Positions 13,301-26,900 of a stretch of DNA of 64,000 bases are shown here, piece by piece. Origin of the DNA: Hevea brasiliensis (Eukaryota; Streptophyta; Magnoliopsida; Malpighiales; Euphorbiaceae); contig NC_079496.1 of assembly GCF_030052815.1 (NCBI RefSeq), forward strand, positions 76,683,652-76,747,651. Reading direction: 5' to 3'. Within the stretch, counting starts at the first letter, position 1. Each line of letters starts with the position of its first letter. A program made the position numbers and the translations under genes. Under the pieces are notes generated by a model, which saw only the letters and a list, made by a program, of their open reading frames with translations, did no database searches and was not told the origin of the DNA.

Positions 13301-14282
13301 ATTGTGGTTGAAATAAATAATTTGTCAGTGATTCAAAATATTTTTGTATTGTTTCAGGATTTAAAAGAAATGTAGATAAATAGTTACTATTTGATCAAAA
13401 TGTTATTCAAATGAATAATTTGCAAGAATGAAAATATTGATTTTCTGAATGTTATGAATTTTGAAGAATTTAGAAATTTTAAATTTTTATTTGTTATGAA
13501 TTGTCAAGCATAACTTGTATTAAGTTTTAAATTATTAGTTTGTGCACCACTGAGTTCACCACTCAGCGATAGCTTTGTATGCTGTCGCAGGTGAAAGAAA
13601 ATATAAAGCTACTGAGCAAGATTACTGAAAGGCATAGTGAGACTATCTTCGGGTATATCATAGGTATACCCTTGTACTTTAGATTTTGATGTAATTCTGT
13701 AATTGTATGTATGAAATTTACTTTGAGCAGTTGTACCAATTCTTTCGTAATATATTTTTGGATTGTAATAAAAAACAAATTAGTATAAGGTTATCTTGAG
13801 ATTTTATGTATTTATAAAGTTTTGCACTACTAAATTTTTTATGATCTCATGAATGTAAATATTAATTTTGTTACCTTAATGAGAGGTTTTAATGTTTGAT
13901 TTAATTTAAACTGTGTATTGAGTTGCTTGTGTTGATTTGTGAAATAAGATTGAATAATGGAGTTGTGATTGAGAAAAATATATTGGGAGTGTCTTTATTT
14001 TCAGGTTTTGAAGAACTGTTTTCTCAAAATACAGACGGTACTCTGCCGAAATTTTTGTAAAAATTGCTGAGATTTTAAATATCTAAAAATTTAGTTTATG
14101 TTTGGACTTTAAATAAAGGTTTTTAATATCTAAAAAAAATTTACCCACCAATTTAAAAATGAACAAAAATTATTTTAAAATCCCTTATAGTATATTTAAT
14201 GGGTTACCGGTAGGCGAAGTACGGTAATTCATTAGGTGTACTACAGGAGCATGTTACATCTTACGAGGAGTAGGGTGTGACA
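10339..14282 (+). mobile_element. Solo LTR S2 (Ty3/gypsy, about 3.9 kb)
   Basis: It begins TGTAACACCCCTATTTG and ends TAGGGTGTGACA. The flanks are AAACT (10334-10338) and AAGCT (14283-14287), a target duplication with one later substitution. The 3' third is related to the G3 LTR, while the 5' part is a distinct subfamily. The leader strand contains a CATAACTTGGGC region with the AAATGAACA / TGTTCATTT hairpin near 11980-12005, the TCACTAGATGGGG / TTGCCAG segment near 13080-13120 also seen in S3, and the stem-loop module at 13542-13592. There is no internal region. Confidence 0.93.
13542..13592 (+). other. LTR double stem-loop module (S2)
   Basis: Stem 1 is CTGAG / CTCAG and stem 2 is GCGATAGC / GCTGTCGC, as in S1. 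A third hairpin, GGGTATA / TATACCC, follows at about 13650-13670. Confidence 0.6.
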
Positions 14283-14512
14283 AAGCTGGTACTTATGTGA
14301 ATGCTTATGGTGATCTTCTGGCCGAGCTTGTAAAGCCCTATCTTGAGGAAGATTTCTCTTGGATGGTGGATCTTGTCCCTAGAGGTGAAGATGAGAGCGA
14401 GGAGCAGCCTGAGAGAGAGAGAGAGAGGATGATAGAACTGATAATGTACCTGAAGAGCAGGTTAGGGGAGACCCTCCCGCCGAATGACTTGTACATTTTT
14501 ATTTTGAAATGA
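14283..14512 (+). pseudogene. H gene, 3' part (acidic C-terminus)
   Basis: This continues from 10338 after removal of S2. It encodes AYGDLLAELVKPYLEEDFSW and then an acidic tail (GEDESEEQPE). A (GA)n run at 14411-14427 probably changed length: before it the reading frame is the one above, and after it a second frame ending at TGA 14485-14487 (Asp/Arg/Glu-rich) looks more like the original than the frame ending at 14512. The C-terminal acidic segment after a coiled coil fits the rest of the H protein. The exact end is uncertain. Confidence 0.5.
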
Positions 14513-14993
14513 ATTGGGGTCTTTTATGTTCAATCTCTTGATAATATCGGAAAGCGTCCAAACCAAACTGTATGAGTACTTAATTGAATTAAACCTGAGA
14601 ATGACTATTAATCGAAAGATATCAAATTATTCCAAGAGATCGGAAAGACATTACATGCGAACATGAGATCGGACTAAGTCATAACCAAATACCGAATAGA
14701 ACTTTGGAATATTAGAATTGCAAAGATTTGACACTGGCTTGAACTTTTAAGTTCGGAACCATTATTAGACCAGATAAAAACCTTAACTTCATTTTGAGGA
14801 ATATCTAGGACATTCAAGTGAGAAACTCGATCACAACATTAGTCGAATGAAGTTCTACGATATTTGTACATAGAGAGATCAGAGAACATCAGTAAGTAAG
14901 ATTGGATGGTCCGGAGACCCAATGTTGACTCGAACTCATCTGATAAAGACCAAGAGATCGGAAAGCAATCTAACTTGAGCGTGAGATCGATTT
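14288..14993 (+). mobile_element. H remnant, segment 3 (gene end and 3' untranslated region)
   Basis: After the H gene stop there is about 480 bp of noncoding sequence with repeated GAGATCGGAAAG motifs (around 14636, 14950), like those in the H upstream region. It ends at G3, whose GATTT target duplication is at 14989-14993. Segment 4 of H resumes at 38740. Confidence 0.6.
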
Positions 14994-17900
14994 TGTAACA
15001 TCCTCATTTTCATAGTCTGTACATCCTACTGTTTCGACGGCTAATGTCTACCTCGGAAAGTCGAAGTATCTGGAACTACACTTAATTGACAATGAGGATG
15101 CATAAAATAATGAAATATGTGATGAGAAAAATTAAGAAAAAATAAAAGAGATAAAATGTGACTAAGTTAAACGAGCTGAACCTATAGCGATGGGTGACCG
15201 CACCGGGAAGTTATGGCGAGGACCGTTGACTAGCCCTGGACTACGGGGAACTCGAGGAAGTATTTTCAAGACAAAATTAAAGGTTTACTGAGGTATAATT
15301 GACATTGCAAATGTCAAAGAAAAATTAGTAAGTCAGTACAAATAAAAACGAAAATTTAAGAAAATCGGCTGAACAAGGATTAAATCAGTGTTACCGAAAA
15401 AAGTCTGAATTTGACCCGAAGAGGGGCATTTTGGTCAATTGACATCTAGAGTGGACTTTTGACCTAAATGTCCATGAAAAATATGTAGTATTAAATTTTG
15501 AAAATTTCATAAAAAATGAAATTATACGTGAAATGCAATTAAGGAAAAATGAGGGGTATAATTTAGAATAATTAAAAGTGGATTATTAAACTAATTAACC
15601 TAAGGTTAGTGGAGCATAATATATATTAATTAACCTGAAGATAATGGGGTATAAAAGGGCTAAAGTGGACATATTTCTCCACTAACTCATTTCATTTCCT
15701 TCAATTCTTCATCCATGGCATAAAGTGCTCTCCCATAAAACTCCATGGCCATTCATGCATGAAGCTCCAATCCTCCATGATCAAGCCCTAGTTTCTTCAA
15801 GAGTTCTTCATTAAAGTTAGTATGCACATCATGGGCAACACATAGGCAGCAAAAAGAAGAAGTTTTGGTGAGGTTTATCAAGCTCCAAATAAAGGTTAGT
15901 GCTTAATCTTTCCATTTTCCTTCACTAATCCTTGTGTTGAGATTTGGGTAAGTTGAATTGCTAAGAAAAATTCAGGAAATGAATGAGTATTTAATGGTGA
16001 TTGAATCTGGTAGCCATGGAACCTAAAAAGGTTTGAATTATCTTTAAATGCATTTGATGGGAAATGATATTGATTAAGGTAATTAGAGGTCCTAGCAAAT
16101 TAACTTTATGTGTATGTTGAGATTGAGTAATTGAATTAGGAGTTTGAAAGAATTGTTAAAGACCTTGGATAATTGTTGAATTGGGAAAGCCTTGAGAAGC
16201 ATGAAAATGGTTAAATTATGCATATAATTGTTGATTAATAATGCTCAATTTATGTGATTATAAGTAGTAGAATTCAATTGTAAGAGTACATGTGAGGTGG
16301 ACAATGTGATTTTGGGTTTTGAATAATTTTTGAAGACTTGGACAATTGAGCTTGAAATTGGCAGCCTATAATATTATGAAATTGTATGTGAGTTTATGTG
16401 AATTATTGATGAAATGTGATGGTGTTAAATAGTGGGCAGCATTTGTAGTTTTCATGGATGTGTATGTGAAATATTGGTGTTGAAGTATGTTGTATTTCGG
16501 TGGAATTGAATGTTGGACTTTAATGGTGAATTGTGTGCATTGAGCACTTGAGTGTTCTACCCACTATGCTTGCTGGAATTGTGTTTAGTATTTGTAGAAG
16601 TGCTATGAATGAATAATGAAGTCATGAGGAGGAGAAGGAATGTCAAATTGGAAGTGTAATTATCTTGTGCAGGTTGTGTGTTGTTAGTAGTACCTAAATT
16701 AGGATATAAGTGCAAAACTGTGAACCCAATTTTTATGAGGCCAATGGGGGGTGAAATTAGACACCAAATAGGCCAAATTTCATGTAGAAATGTTGCCAAA
16801 ATTTTGCCTAGAAACTGACCTTAAAAATGACCAAATCCAGAATGGGAACCTTGCAAACCTAGATTTTTGACCATATGAATAGTAGTTATTGGGATGACCA
16901 TAACTCACTCAAAACAGGTCCAATTGACTTGAAAGTTTTATCATGGATAGCTTAGACATAGAGCTACAATTCTTATGAAGACACCAAAGCCCAGAAATTG
17001 ACAGAACCAAGTCAAATAGCTTGCACAATTTTGGGTACCAAAATTGCCAGAACTAAAAGTGACCTAAAATTTACCAAATTTTGCACTAATGGTGCAATCT
17101 GTCCAGCTTTAGTAAATTGACAATATCTCGGTCTATACAACTCAGAATGTCCTGAAATTTTGCCCCGAGTGCAATAAGACATAGAGCTACAAATTTTCTT
17201 CTTTGACCAGAAGCTAAAAACCAAGAGAAATAGGACTTTAAGCTAGACCAATCTAGCACACAAAAATTGAGAACTTGACATTTACATACAATGATGCTTG
17301 AAATAATTTGGCAATGAATGCGAACTTGTAAAAAAGGTAAATTGCACTATATTGGTAGCATATTGAAATGTAAAATGTGACATATTGGTAACATTAAACC
17401 TAATTCACCTAGAGTGCATCAAGGGTCAACATTATAGGTTGATTAAGGAAAATAATGGAATTAAATAAATTAATTATTGAACCTTATTATTAGAAACAAT
17501 TTAAATGAGTACTGAAACACTTTAAATTCTGCATTTCAGTTAGAAAAGACACTGGGAAGGGAAAAGACCCACTGAGTCAAGTCCAAGAGGCGACTCACCA
17601 GAGGTTTGTGCACAACTAGTTTTTAATTGATTTTGTTCTGAAAATTTCATATGATTAAATGACGTTATTTTCCCTATATATTATGTTTATCAAGTATTGA
17701 ATTTATTTCACTGATTATTGAAATTGGTATCATATGCATGAGTTTATTTTTGTGAAATGATATTTCAACAAGTATTAAGCATTGTTGTGGATCGAATAAA
17801 TTTTGTTTTGGAAAATTTTGATAGAATATGTTTTGAATTATGATGGGCAATTTGCATGAAAAAATACAAATTTATGTTCTGAATTTTGATGAGCATAAAG

Positions 17901-19242
17901 ATTATTGGATATTAGAATTAACTTTGAATCGAATTGTGTTGTGATTTATGCTCACAAAAAGGACAAAGAGATTGATGATATTGTTTTGTATCTCACTATA
18001 AATACTTGACTAGTTTATTACCCGTCTCTCTCATTTGTTGAGGAGACAATGGAGTTAGCTTTGTTTTGATTACCATGGTATATGCACAAGCTTAGATTCT
18101 CCTCTTATTAGAGGTTAGATCTAAGTTTATATGTTATGGCCCTTTCGGAAGTTTCATTATTGTGATGTGTACTGTGCACGATGATTCGACCTCCCCGACT
18201 ATAGGGAGTTAGGATCCGATTCAACCTCCCCAATCATAGGGAGTTAGAATCACTCTGAAGATGGCCCTTGCCGATTAGTCTTGCATAGTTAGTGAGATAA
18301 AGAATGGTTTTTGAATAGTAAAGAATTGTGATTTCAATTATGATTTATGTATAATCGATTTTGTTGGAATTGATCTTTATTTCCATGATTGCTGGAATTA
18401 CTTTAAATGTCCAGTTGTGATTTAATGAATTGAATTTCTTGCTCAAAGTCATTTTAACTAATGATTTATATTAATGGCAACGAAGATTTTGACTTTTGGA
18501 ATTTTATTGAATTTAGAGACTTTCAAATTAATTATTATAATTTTATCAATATATATTGTACTATATTTTAAATTATAGTTGTGCACCACTGAGTTCACCA
18601 TTCAGCGATAGCTTTGCATGCTGTCATAGGTGAAAAGAGCATAGAGCACTTGAGTAAGCTTCTTTGAAGACACATTCAGATCAGCTCCAAGTATATCATA
18701 GGTATACCCATGTACATAGGTTTTGATGTATGCATGTAATAATATGTATGTAAATTATTTGAGCAGTTGTATAAAAACTCCTATAAAATATTTTGGTATG
18801 TAATTAAATGTAAATTATTGTAATGTAAATTTGAGATTTCATTTACCTGTATAGTTTTATAATATTAATTTTTGAGTCTTGTAATCAATGAAATATTTCT
18901 TTTATCATGAGGTTGGTTTGAAAATGAAATGATTTGATTATTGAGATTGAATTATGAAATGAAATGAAATGAAGTTTATTGGAGTTGTATTTGAGAAAAC
19001 ATATTGGGAGTGTTTTCTTTTTCAGGTTTGAAGAACTGTTTTCTCAAAATATAGCTGGCACTCTACCAAAATTTTGAAAAATTTCTATAGCACTAGATTT
19101 TTAATCGATGATTTAAATTTCATGAAAATTGATTTAAAATCCCTTGTAGTATATTTAATGGGTTACTGGTAGGCGAAGTACGGTAATTCATTAGGTGTAC
19201 TACGGGATCATGTTACATCTTACGGAGGAGTAGGGTGTTACA
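14994..19242 (+). repeat. G3 5' LTR
   Basis: It runs from TGTAACATCC to GTGTTACA, 4249 bp. A GCGATGGGTGACCGCACC box lies near 15190 and is shared with S1, S3 and the 3' LTR. The LTR contains a private 35-bp tandem duplication at 18183-18252 that is absent from the 3' LTR and from S1. The stem-loop module is at 18581-18631. Confidence 0.95.
18581..18631 (+). other. LTR double stem-loop module (G3 5' LTR, eroded)
   Basis: Stem 1 is CTGAG / TTCAG, kept by one G-U pair. Stem 2 is damaged (GCTGTCATAGG instead of GCTGTCGCAGG), unlike the intact copy in the 3' LTR at 38079-38129. Confidence 0.5.
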
Positions 19243-19249
19243 TGTTTAA

Positions 19250-19262
19250 TGGTATCAGAGCA
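19250..19262 (+). other. G3 primer-binding site (initiator-Met tRNA)
   Basis: TGGTATCAGAGCA lies seven bases after the 5' LTR. It is complementary to the 3' end of plant initiator methionine tRNA, the standard primer of many plant LTR elements. Confidence 0.9.
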
Positions 19263-19429
19263 ATGGTTTTAAAGTAAATTTTGAACTGTGAATTTGAAAT
19301 CTTTTTGTTGGTAAATACAACTGCTCAAATGTTTGATGCATATAGTACATTTACATCATAAATATGAACTAATGGAGAGAAATCTCCTTGTGTTGGTTAT
19401 ACAGGAAATAGAAAATCCTATGAAAAGAT

Positions 19430-21354
19430 ATGGAAGAGAAGAATGAGACAATAGAACAGTCTGTAACGGTGGAAGTACAAGGTGAGGCCCCAGCCCCTCA
19501 GAGAGTCGGAAGCCCGACTTTACCAGCCTGCCTGTACAAATTACTACACAAATGGCCACTTTCTTTTAACAAATGGTTGATAATCTGTCAGCCTAAGCCC
19601 AAGTACAAACCCAACCCCCACAAGGCCAGTGTAAAATAGAGAAGAGGGAGAAACCTATGGGTGAGAGCTCGAGCAGTAATTTGGGGAAGAGAAAAGAATT
19701 TGAGGAGCCCCGAGCTCAGGGATATGACAGAAGCGGATCATCAGGGTAGAGACCACCAAGACCTAGTCGTCGAACAATTAGAAGTTTCTATCCTCCTTGT
19801 ATCTGTAACTCTTATGGCAAACTACATGGGGGTATTTGTTGTAAAGCCACTGGAGCCTGCTACAATTGTGTTGAACATGGACATTTTGTTAGAGATTGTA
19901 CTAGAGAACCTCAATCTGCTCTCTGAAATTCACAGACAGTCAGTTAGGGCTGAGATAGAAACAAAATCGATATTTCTAGCAACCTTAGCACAACAAATCA
20001 ACCCGAATATAGTAGCGCACTAGTCAGAGTGTCCACTATGTGCCAAGGGGAAAGAGCAGAAACTTCGGATGTAGCTGCTTGTAAGTTTTTAATTTTTAAA
20101 AGAAATAATTAGTTGTTATTTGATCCCAGCACTACTTAGTTGTGTGCTAGTGTTAGAACTATATGTTCTGTTGCTATTCCTTTACATGAGAATAAATTTT
20201 GATGTATTAGTGACTAGTCCATTAGGATAAAAACTATAATAACAAGTATGATTGACATTAATTTTGGAAGAATTGTTAGCTAAAAGTATTTTCTAACATA
20301 CCATAAATTATAAAGCTAATTGGCAAGCCTACTTAAAGTAAGGCAAGAGGACCTAAAAAAGTTATAGTAATAGACTTGCTCTAGACGAGGGTAAAGATGT
20401 TATAGTTAGTAATTATTAATGGATATTGTAATTAGAATAAGTTTAGGATATAAGTGAACTCAAGAAGGATAAGATATAAGAAAATTTGATATATTGGAAT
20501 GTATCGTAGTAACTATGCAATGTTCTTGATGTTTGTCTTTGTAGTCGCAGATTCTGATCGACTTGAGATTATTGTGTAGAGCTACGTACTACTCGATAGT
20601 ACACCAAGATGAGAATAGTTGCCAGCGGCATCTATTTTGGTATAGTTATGCCAGGACATAATTTTTTTATTGAAAATGAGTTTGGAAATCCTACTTAGGG
20701 ATTTAAAACTCAAAAGTTAAAATATTGAAAGGTTATAGTTGTACAAAAGGAAGTAAGCTATAGAATATTGATAGAAAAAAGAGTTTTGGAAGTGAAATTT
20801 TGAATAGCTGGTTCAAATGTAATAAAGAAATATTACGAATATTAGTAAAGGGGTTAACTAGAATGGTTAGAGGGCCAAATCAGAGTAATACCGAGGTATA
20901 GTGGATTTCTTAGGGGGTGATAAGCGGTGCTAAATTTTAACTCGATAGTCGAGTCCAGGATTTGAGTCAAGGAAGAAGATAAGACCAAGAAATGAACTAA
21001 TTAAAGTTAAGTTGTGGAATGGAAAGAGAAGTAAATAGGAAAGTAAGTATGAGAATTGGTTAGAACAGAACCTGGAGGGTGCTATGTCTCTACTCCAACA
21101 TGATGCGTATCAATGGTGGGACACAGTATCCAGTGAGGTGCAGTCAGAGCAGAGATGACTGAGATTTCACAGAAGGTTATTTCTGAGACGGTCAAAAGGC
21201 CCGAAGTCAGGGTGACACCACGGGTGTATGCCACGAAGGCTAGAGAGGAGCCGAACCTAGATATTGATGAAATAACACAAAGAAATGAAGAGGCAAGGAA
21301 GCAACAGATACATCAGGTAAATTTCGAGGATGAAATTTTTATTTAGAGGGGAAG
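19430..21354 (+). pseudogene. G3 scrambled gag/protease remnant
   Basis: The pieces are recognisable by comparison with G1, but their order is disturbed. At 19430-19640 there is a gag N-terminus (MEEKNETIEQ, later QMATFF and QMVDNL in another frame). At about 19830-19900 there is a CCHC zinc knuckle (CYNCVEHGHFVRDC). At about 20115-20235 there is a weak protease-like stretch (LLFDPSTT, then DVLVTSPLG). The central gag motif (SLLQHDAYQWWDTV, 21080-21130) then appears after these instead of before the zinc knuckle. The end joins a gag C-terminal scrap (RVYATKA) to the last residues of pol (NFEDEIFI). RT, RNase H and integrase are absent. Many stops and shifts are present. The protease assignment is tentative. 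Confidence 0.6.
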
Positions 21355-21357
21355 AGT
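21343..21357 (+). other. G3 polypurine tract
   Basis: The purine-rich run TTAGAGGGGAAGAGT ends directly at the 3' LTR (21358). It is the second-strand priming site and matches the equivalent run in G1 and G2. Confidence 0.85.
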
Positions 21358-23937
21358 TGTAACATCCTCATTTTCATAGTCTGTACATCCTATTGTTCCA
21401 ACGGCTAATGTCTACCCCGGAAAGTCGGAGTGTCTGGAACTACACTTAATTGACAGTGAGGAAGCATAAACTAATGAAACATGTGACGAGAAAAATTAAG
21501 GAAAAATAAAAAAGATAAATGTGACTAAGTTAAACGAGCTGAACCCGTAGCAATGGGTGACCGCATTGGGAAGTTACGGCGAGGACCGTTGACTAGCCCT
21601 GGACCGCGGGGAACTTGGGGAAGTATTTTCGGGACATAATTAAAGGTCTACTGAGATATAATTGACATTGCAAATGTCAAAGAAAAATTAGTAAGTTAGT
21701 ACAAATAAAAACGAAAATTTAAGAAAATCGGCAGATCAAAGATTAAATCGGTGTTACTGAAAAAGCCCGAATTTGACCCGAAGAGGGGCATTTTGGTCAA
21801 TTGACACCTAGAGTGGACTTTTGACCTAAATGTCCATGAAAAATATGTAGTATTAAATTTTGAAAATTTCATAAAAAATGAAATTATACGTGAAATGCAA
21901 TTAAGGAAAAATGAGGGATATAATTTAGAATAATTAAAAGTGGATTATTAAACTAATTAACCTAAGGTTAGTGGAGAATAATATATATTAATTAACCTAA
22001 ATATAATGGGGTATAAAAGAGCTAAAGTGGACATATTTCTCCACCAACTCATTTCATTTCCTTCAATTCTTCATCCATGGCCAAAAATGCTCTCCCATAA
22101 AACTCCATGGCCATTCATGCATGAAGCTCCAATCCTCCATGATCAAGCCCTAGTTTCTTCAAGAGTTCTTCATTAAAGTTAGTCTACACATCATGGGCAA
22201 CACATAGGCAGCAAAAAGAAGAAGTTTTGGTGAGGTTTAGCAAGCTCCAAATAAAGGTTAGTGCATAATCTTTCCATTTTCCTTTACTAATCCTTGTGTT
22301 GAGATTTGGGTAAGTTGAATTGCTAAGAAAAATTGAGGTAATTAATGAGTATTTAATGGTGATTGAATTTGGCAGCCATGGAACCTAAAGAGGTTTGAAT
22401 TATCTTTACATGCATTTGATGGGAAATGATATTGATTAAGGTAATTAGAGGTCCTAGCAAATTAACTTTATATGTATGTTGAGATTGAGTAATTGAATTA
22501 GGAGTTTGAAAGAATTGTTGAAGACCTTGGATAATTGTTGAATTGGGGCAGCCTTGAGAAGCATGAAAATGGTTAAATTATGCATATAATTGTTGATTAA
22601 TGATGCTCAATTTATGTGATTATAAGTAGTAGAATTCAATTATAAGAGTAAATGTGAGGTTGACAATGTGAATTTGGGTTTTGAACAATTTTTGAAGACT
22701 TGGACAATTGAGCTTGAAATTGGCAGCCTATAATACTATGAAATTGTATGTGAGTTTATGTGAATTATTGATGAAATGTGATGGTGTTAAATAGTGGGCA
22801 ACATGTGTAGTTTTCATGGATGTGTATGTAAAATATTGGTGTTAAAGTATGTTGTATTTCGATGGAATTAAATGTTGGACTTTAATGGTGAATTGTGTGC
22901 ATTGAGCACTTGAGTGTTCTACCCAATATGCTTGCTGGAATTGTGTTTAGTATTTGTAGAAGTGCTATGAATGAATAATGAAGTCATGCAGAGGAGAAGG
23001 AATGTCAAATTGGAAGTGTAATTGTCTTGTATAGGTTGTGTGTTGTTGGTAGTACCGAAATTAGGTTATAAGTGCAAAACTGTGAACCCAATTGGTATGA
23101 GGCCAATGGGGGGTGAAATTAGACACCAAATAGGCCAAATTTCAAGCAGAAATTTTGCCAAAATTCTACCTAGAAACTGACCTTAAAAATGACCAAATTC
23201 GGAATGGCAACCTTGCAAACCCAGATTTTTGACCATATGAACAGTAGTTATTGGATGACCATAACTCACTCAAAACAGGTCCAATTGACTTGAAAATTTT
23301 ACCACGGATAGCTTAGACATTGAGCTACAATTCTTATGAAGACACCGAGCCTAGAAATGGCTAGAACCAAGTGAAATAGTTTGCACAAGTTCGGGTACCA
23401 AAACTGCCAGAATAAAAGTGACCTAAAATTTACCAAATTTTGCACTAAAGGTGCAATCTGTCCAGCTTTAGTAAATTGACAATATCTTGGTCTATACAAC
23501 TCAGAATGACCTGAAATTTTGCCTCGAGTGCAATAAGACATAGAGCTACAATTTTGCTTCTTTGACCAGAAGCTAAAAACCAAGAGAAATAGGACTTTAA
23601 GCTAGACCAATCTAGCACACAAAAATTGAGAACTTGATATTTACATACAATGATGCTTGAAATAATTTGGCAATGAATGCCAACTTGTAAAAATGTTAAA
23701 TTGCACTATATTGGTAGCATATTGAAATGCTAAAAGTGACATATTGGTAACACTAAACCTAATTCACCTAGAGTGCATCAAGGGTCAACATTATAGGTTG
23801 ACTAAGGAAAATAATAGAATTAAATAAATTAATTATTGAACCTTATTATTAGAAACAATTTAAATGAGTACTGAAATACTTTAAATTATATGTTTCAGTT
23901 AGAAAAGACACTAGGAAGGGAAAAGACCCACTGAGTC
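21358..23937 (+). repeat. G3 3' LTR, first part
   Basis: It is nearly identical to 14994-17575 of the 5' LTR by eye. It stops in CTGAGTC, where G4 is inserted; the LTR resumes at 37113 with the repeated GAGTC. Confidence 0.95.
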
Positions 23938-26900
23938 TGTAACACCCCTCACCCGACTACAGTGTAGCTGAGCAAGGCGTACTACAATCAGTGCCGGAGC
24001 ACCCTAACTTATCTTACTTTATTTTTTTTTAATAATTTTGAATACATTTAATTTAATATCAATTATTTTTTTGATGGAGAAACCAGTGGAGTTTCCCCTA
24101 TTTCATTATCGTTTGGCGTATTTCAATATTCACATGTTTGAAATTCAACAATATTTTAAAATAAAAATCTCATCCATGCTAATCATAATTATCTCATCAA
24201 TCATTCTCATAATTTTCTCATATTTCAAATCTCATCCATACATTTCAATTTGATAATCATTTCCATACATTTCCATTCATACTCAATTCATATGTAAACA
24301 TTCTCAAATTACATAAGAAAAATTTTCAAATTTCCTTAATTTACATAATTTACAAAATAATTATAAAATTTCATAATTTACATGATATATAAATTAATTA
24401 CATATGAAAAAGCTAATTTATTAATTTACATCGCATTCCTATTAATTACCTGTTCATAATATACATTACAATACAATATCTAAGCTATTTATACAAAATA
24501 TAAAATATATACTATATGGGCCCTATCTACATGCATTGCTGATGAGGTGACAATCTTGAATACTTCAGGCTTTTCTGCAGATCAGAACTCCAAAATCTCT
24601 GTTTAATATTTTTATCTGGGCTTTACCTTTAGTACCTGCGCGAGGAAACAATTCCATCGCGCTAAGCATTGCTGCTTAGTGGTGCAATAATATAACAAGG
24701 AAATAATATACAAATAAAGATAGAAATAAAACATAATTCAAATAACTAAGATTTATTTATACTTCACATGTTGTTTCTAAAATTTAATATGTTTTATCCT
24801 AATTTAGTCTTCTTTAGAAATGTTAATTTCGCCAATGTACAGTAATAATGTACATAGAAAAATGATCTAAAAATAAGAAATTTATGCTTTATATTATTAT
24901 GTAAGTCACATTTGCAATATTTATGTATGCTATAATTTTCTTTGCTAATCTTTTAGCATTTTCTCAGTACTTTATAGGTTGTCTCAGTTTATTTCATAAT
25001 AAGTAAATTTTAATATTCGTCCAATTTATTTCGATTCTTTCTAATAAATAACTATTCTAATTTATTTAGGTCAGCTTACTCATTTATTTAATTTCTAATA
25101 TTTTTAATTACTAATATTCTTAACTTATTTCAATAAATTTCACTGCCCAAGTAACCTATGACAAGCTGACTAAACTAGATAATGGGTCGTTGGCACTGGA
25201 CACCGCGGTGCCTCGGGCCGTCATATCATGGTACGCAAAACGTCAGCCACGTATGCAGTCAGTATGGCTAAAAAGCCATGATAACACATAATCGGGCATT
25301 AAGCCATGAGTGCAGGCATAAAAGCCATGAATACGGGCATAAAGCCATGAATACAGGCATAAAGCCTTTCGCAGTACTGCTAAAACAATACCCTATTGAC
25401 ATGCCAAACTATCCAATCTGACACACATGTCTAGGCAATACAAGGGCATATAATATCATTAAATATTAATATATTATGTTTTATGACTTCATTATTTCAT
25501 GATAAATTTCATAATTTATACATTTATCATAATATTCATACATTCCTTACATCATTCATATTGATCACAATTCACAGCAATGGTGTTCATATACCATTGT
25601 ACTCAAAACATTTTTCCTTTCTCTTATAAAGAAAACTAATGTTCCATTCATATTTTCATGTGATTCATTTGTTCATTATAATATTTATATGAATTCATAA
25701 CTCATACAAGGTGTTATTATCTTATTTGTAATGGAAACATAAATCCTAATGTAAACCTCATCCCATTTATACTCAACAATCCATCTAGGTTAATGTCATT
25801 TCATATTCAAGTGGTATTACTTATGTTTTATTAGACCTACTAGTAATGGAAATAAATCTTAACTATATACTCACATAACTTAAATATTCATTAAGCCATT
25901 TAGGTGAATTACTATTTCTATTCCAAGTAATCCATGAATGTTTCATGGATTCCAAATTTCATACCTTAATTTCCTCTACCAATTTAGTGATTATACTTTG
26001 TGTGTTTGTATTACTATTCACATTACTATTCACTCAAATTGTTGACTTTTTAATACATAATAAATTTATTAAACCTAAGTTCTCCAAGATACCACATTTT
26101 GCATTCAAAATTTGTTGGTATTGATTGCCAATACCATTTCCAAGCTTAATGTTAATTGGGCAGAATTTTCAGTTTTCATGCTTTGTTTTTACTGTTCCAT
26201 TAGTTATTTTTGCTGTGGGAATTTGGCAAAATGATCAACATGAAAGTTGTTCCTTATTTGTCTAGTTTAATTTCATTTTTTGAATCACTCCATTTGGAGT
26301 TTTGTAGCTTAAGTTATGGTCATTTTACCATAATCGGCTGAGATGACACTGTGCAGTTTTTCTGGGCAATTTGGTTCTGCAAGATTTGGTGACCTAAGTT
26401 TGGTTGACAATTTGACTATGTTATGGTCAGAATTTGGATTTGTGTTCTGCATGAAAGTTATTGGTCTATATCTCAGCTTGTTTCTGGTAAAATTTCAGGT
26501 CAATTGGACCTTTTTACCCTGAGTTATGGCCAAATGACCAAATACTGTTCATTTGGTCATTTTGCCCAGGCAGACTGCAGGTCACCCGGATTAGGGCAAA
26601 CTTTTGGTGAACTTGGTTTAGTTTTCTGGGCATGGTTTCTTCACCAATTTCATGTCCAATTGGCCTTGCACTAATTGAACCTCTACAATTCAAGTTATTG
26701 CTGCCCAAACCTGCTAGACTCATGCCCAATCCTGCAGTGCACATTGGACAGCATACATAACCTCAATTCTCTTGGCACCATTCACTCAATTTCCTACTCA
26801 AACATGACCAAATGGTCACTAATTGACCATTACAACCTCTTTTCACCAATACTGAAACAAAATCCAAATTTTGGTGCCCAAACCCTAACTCCAACAATTT

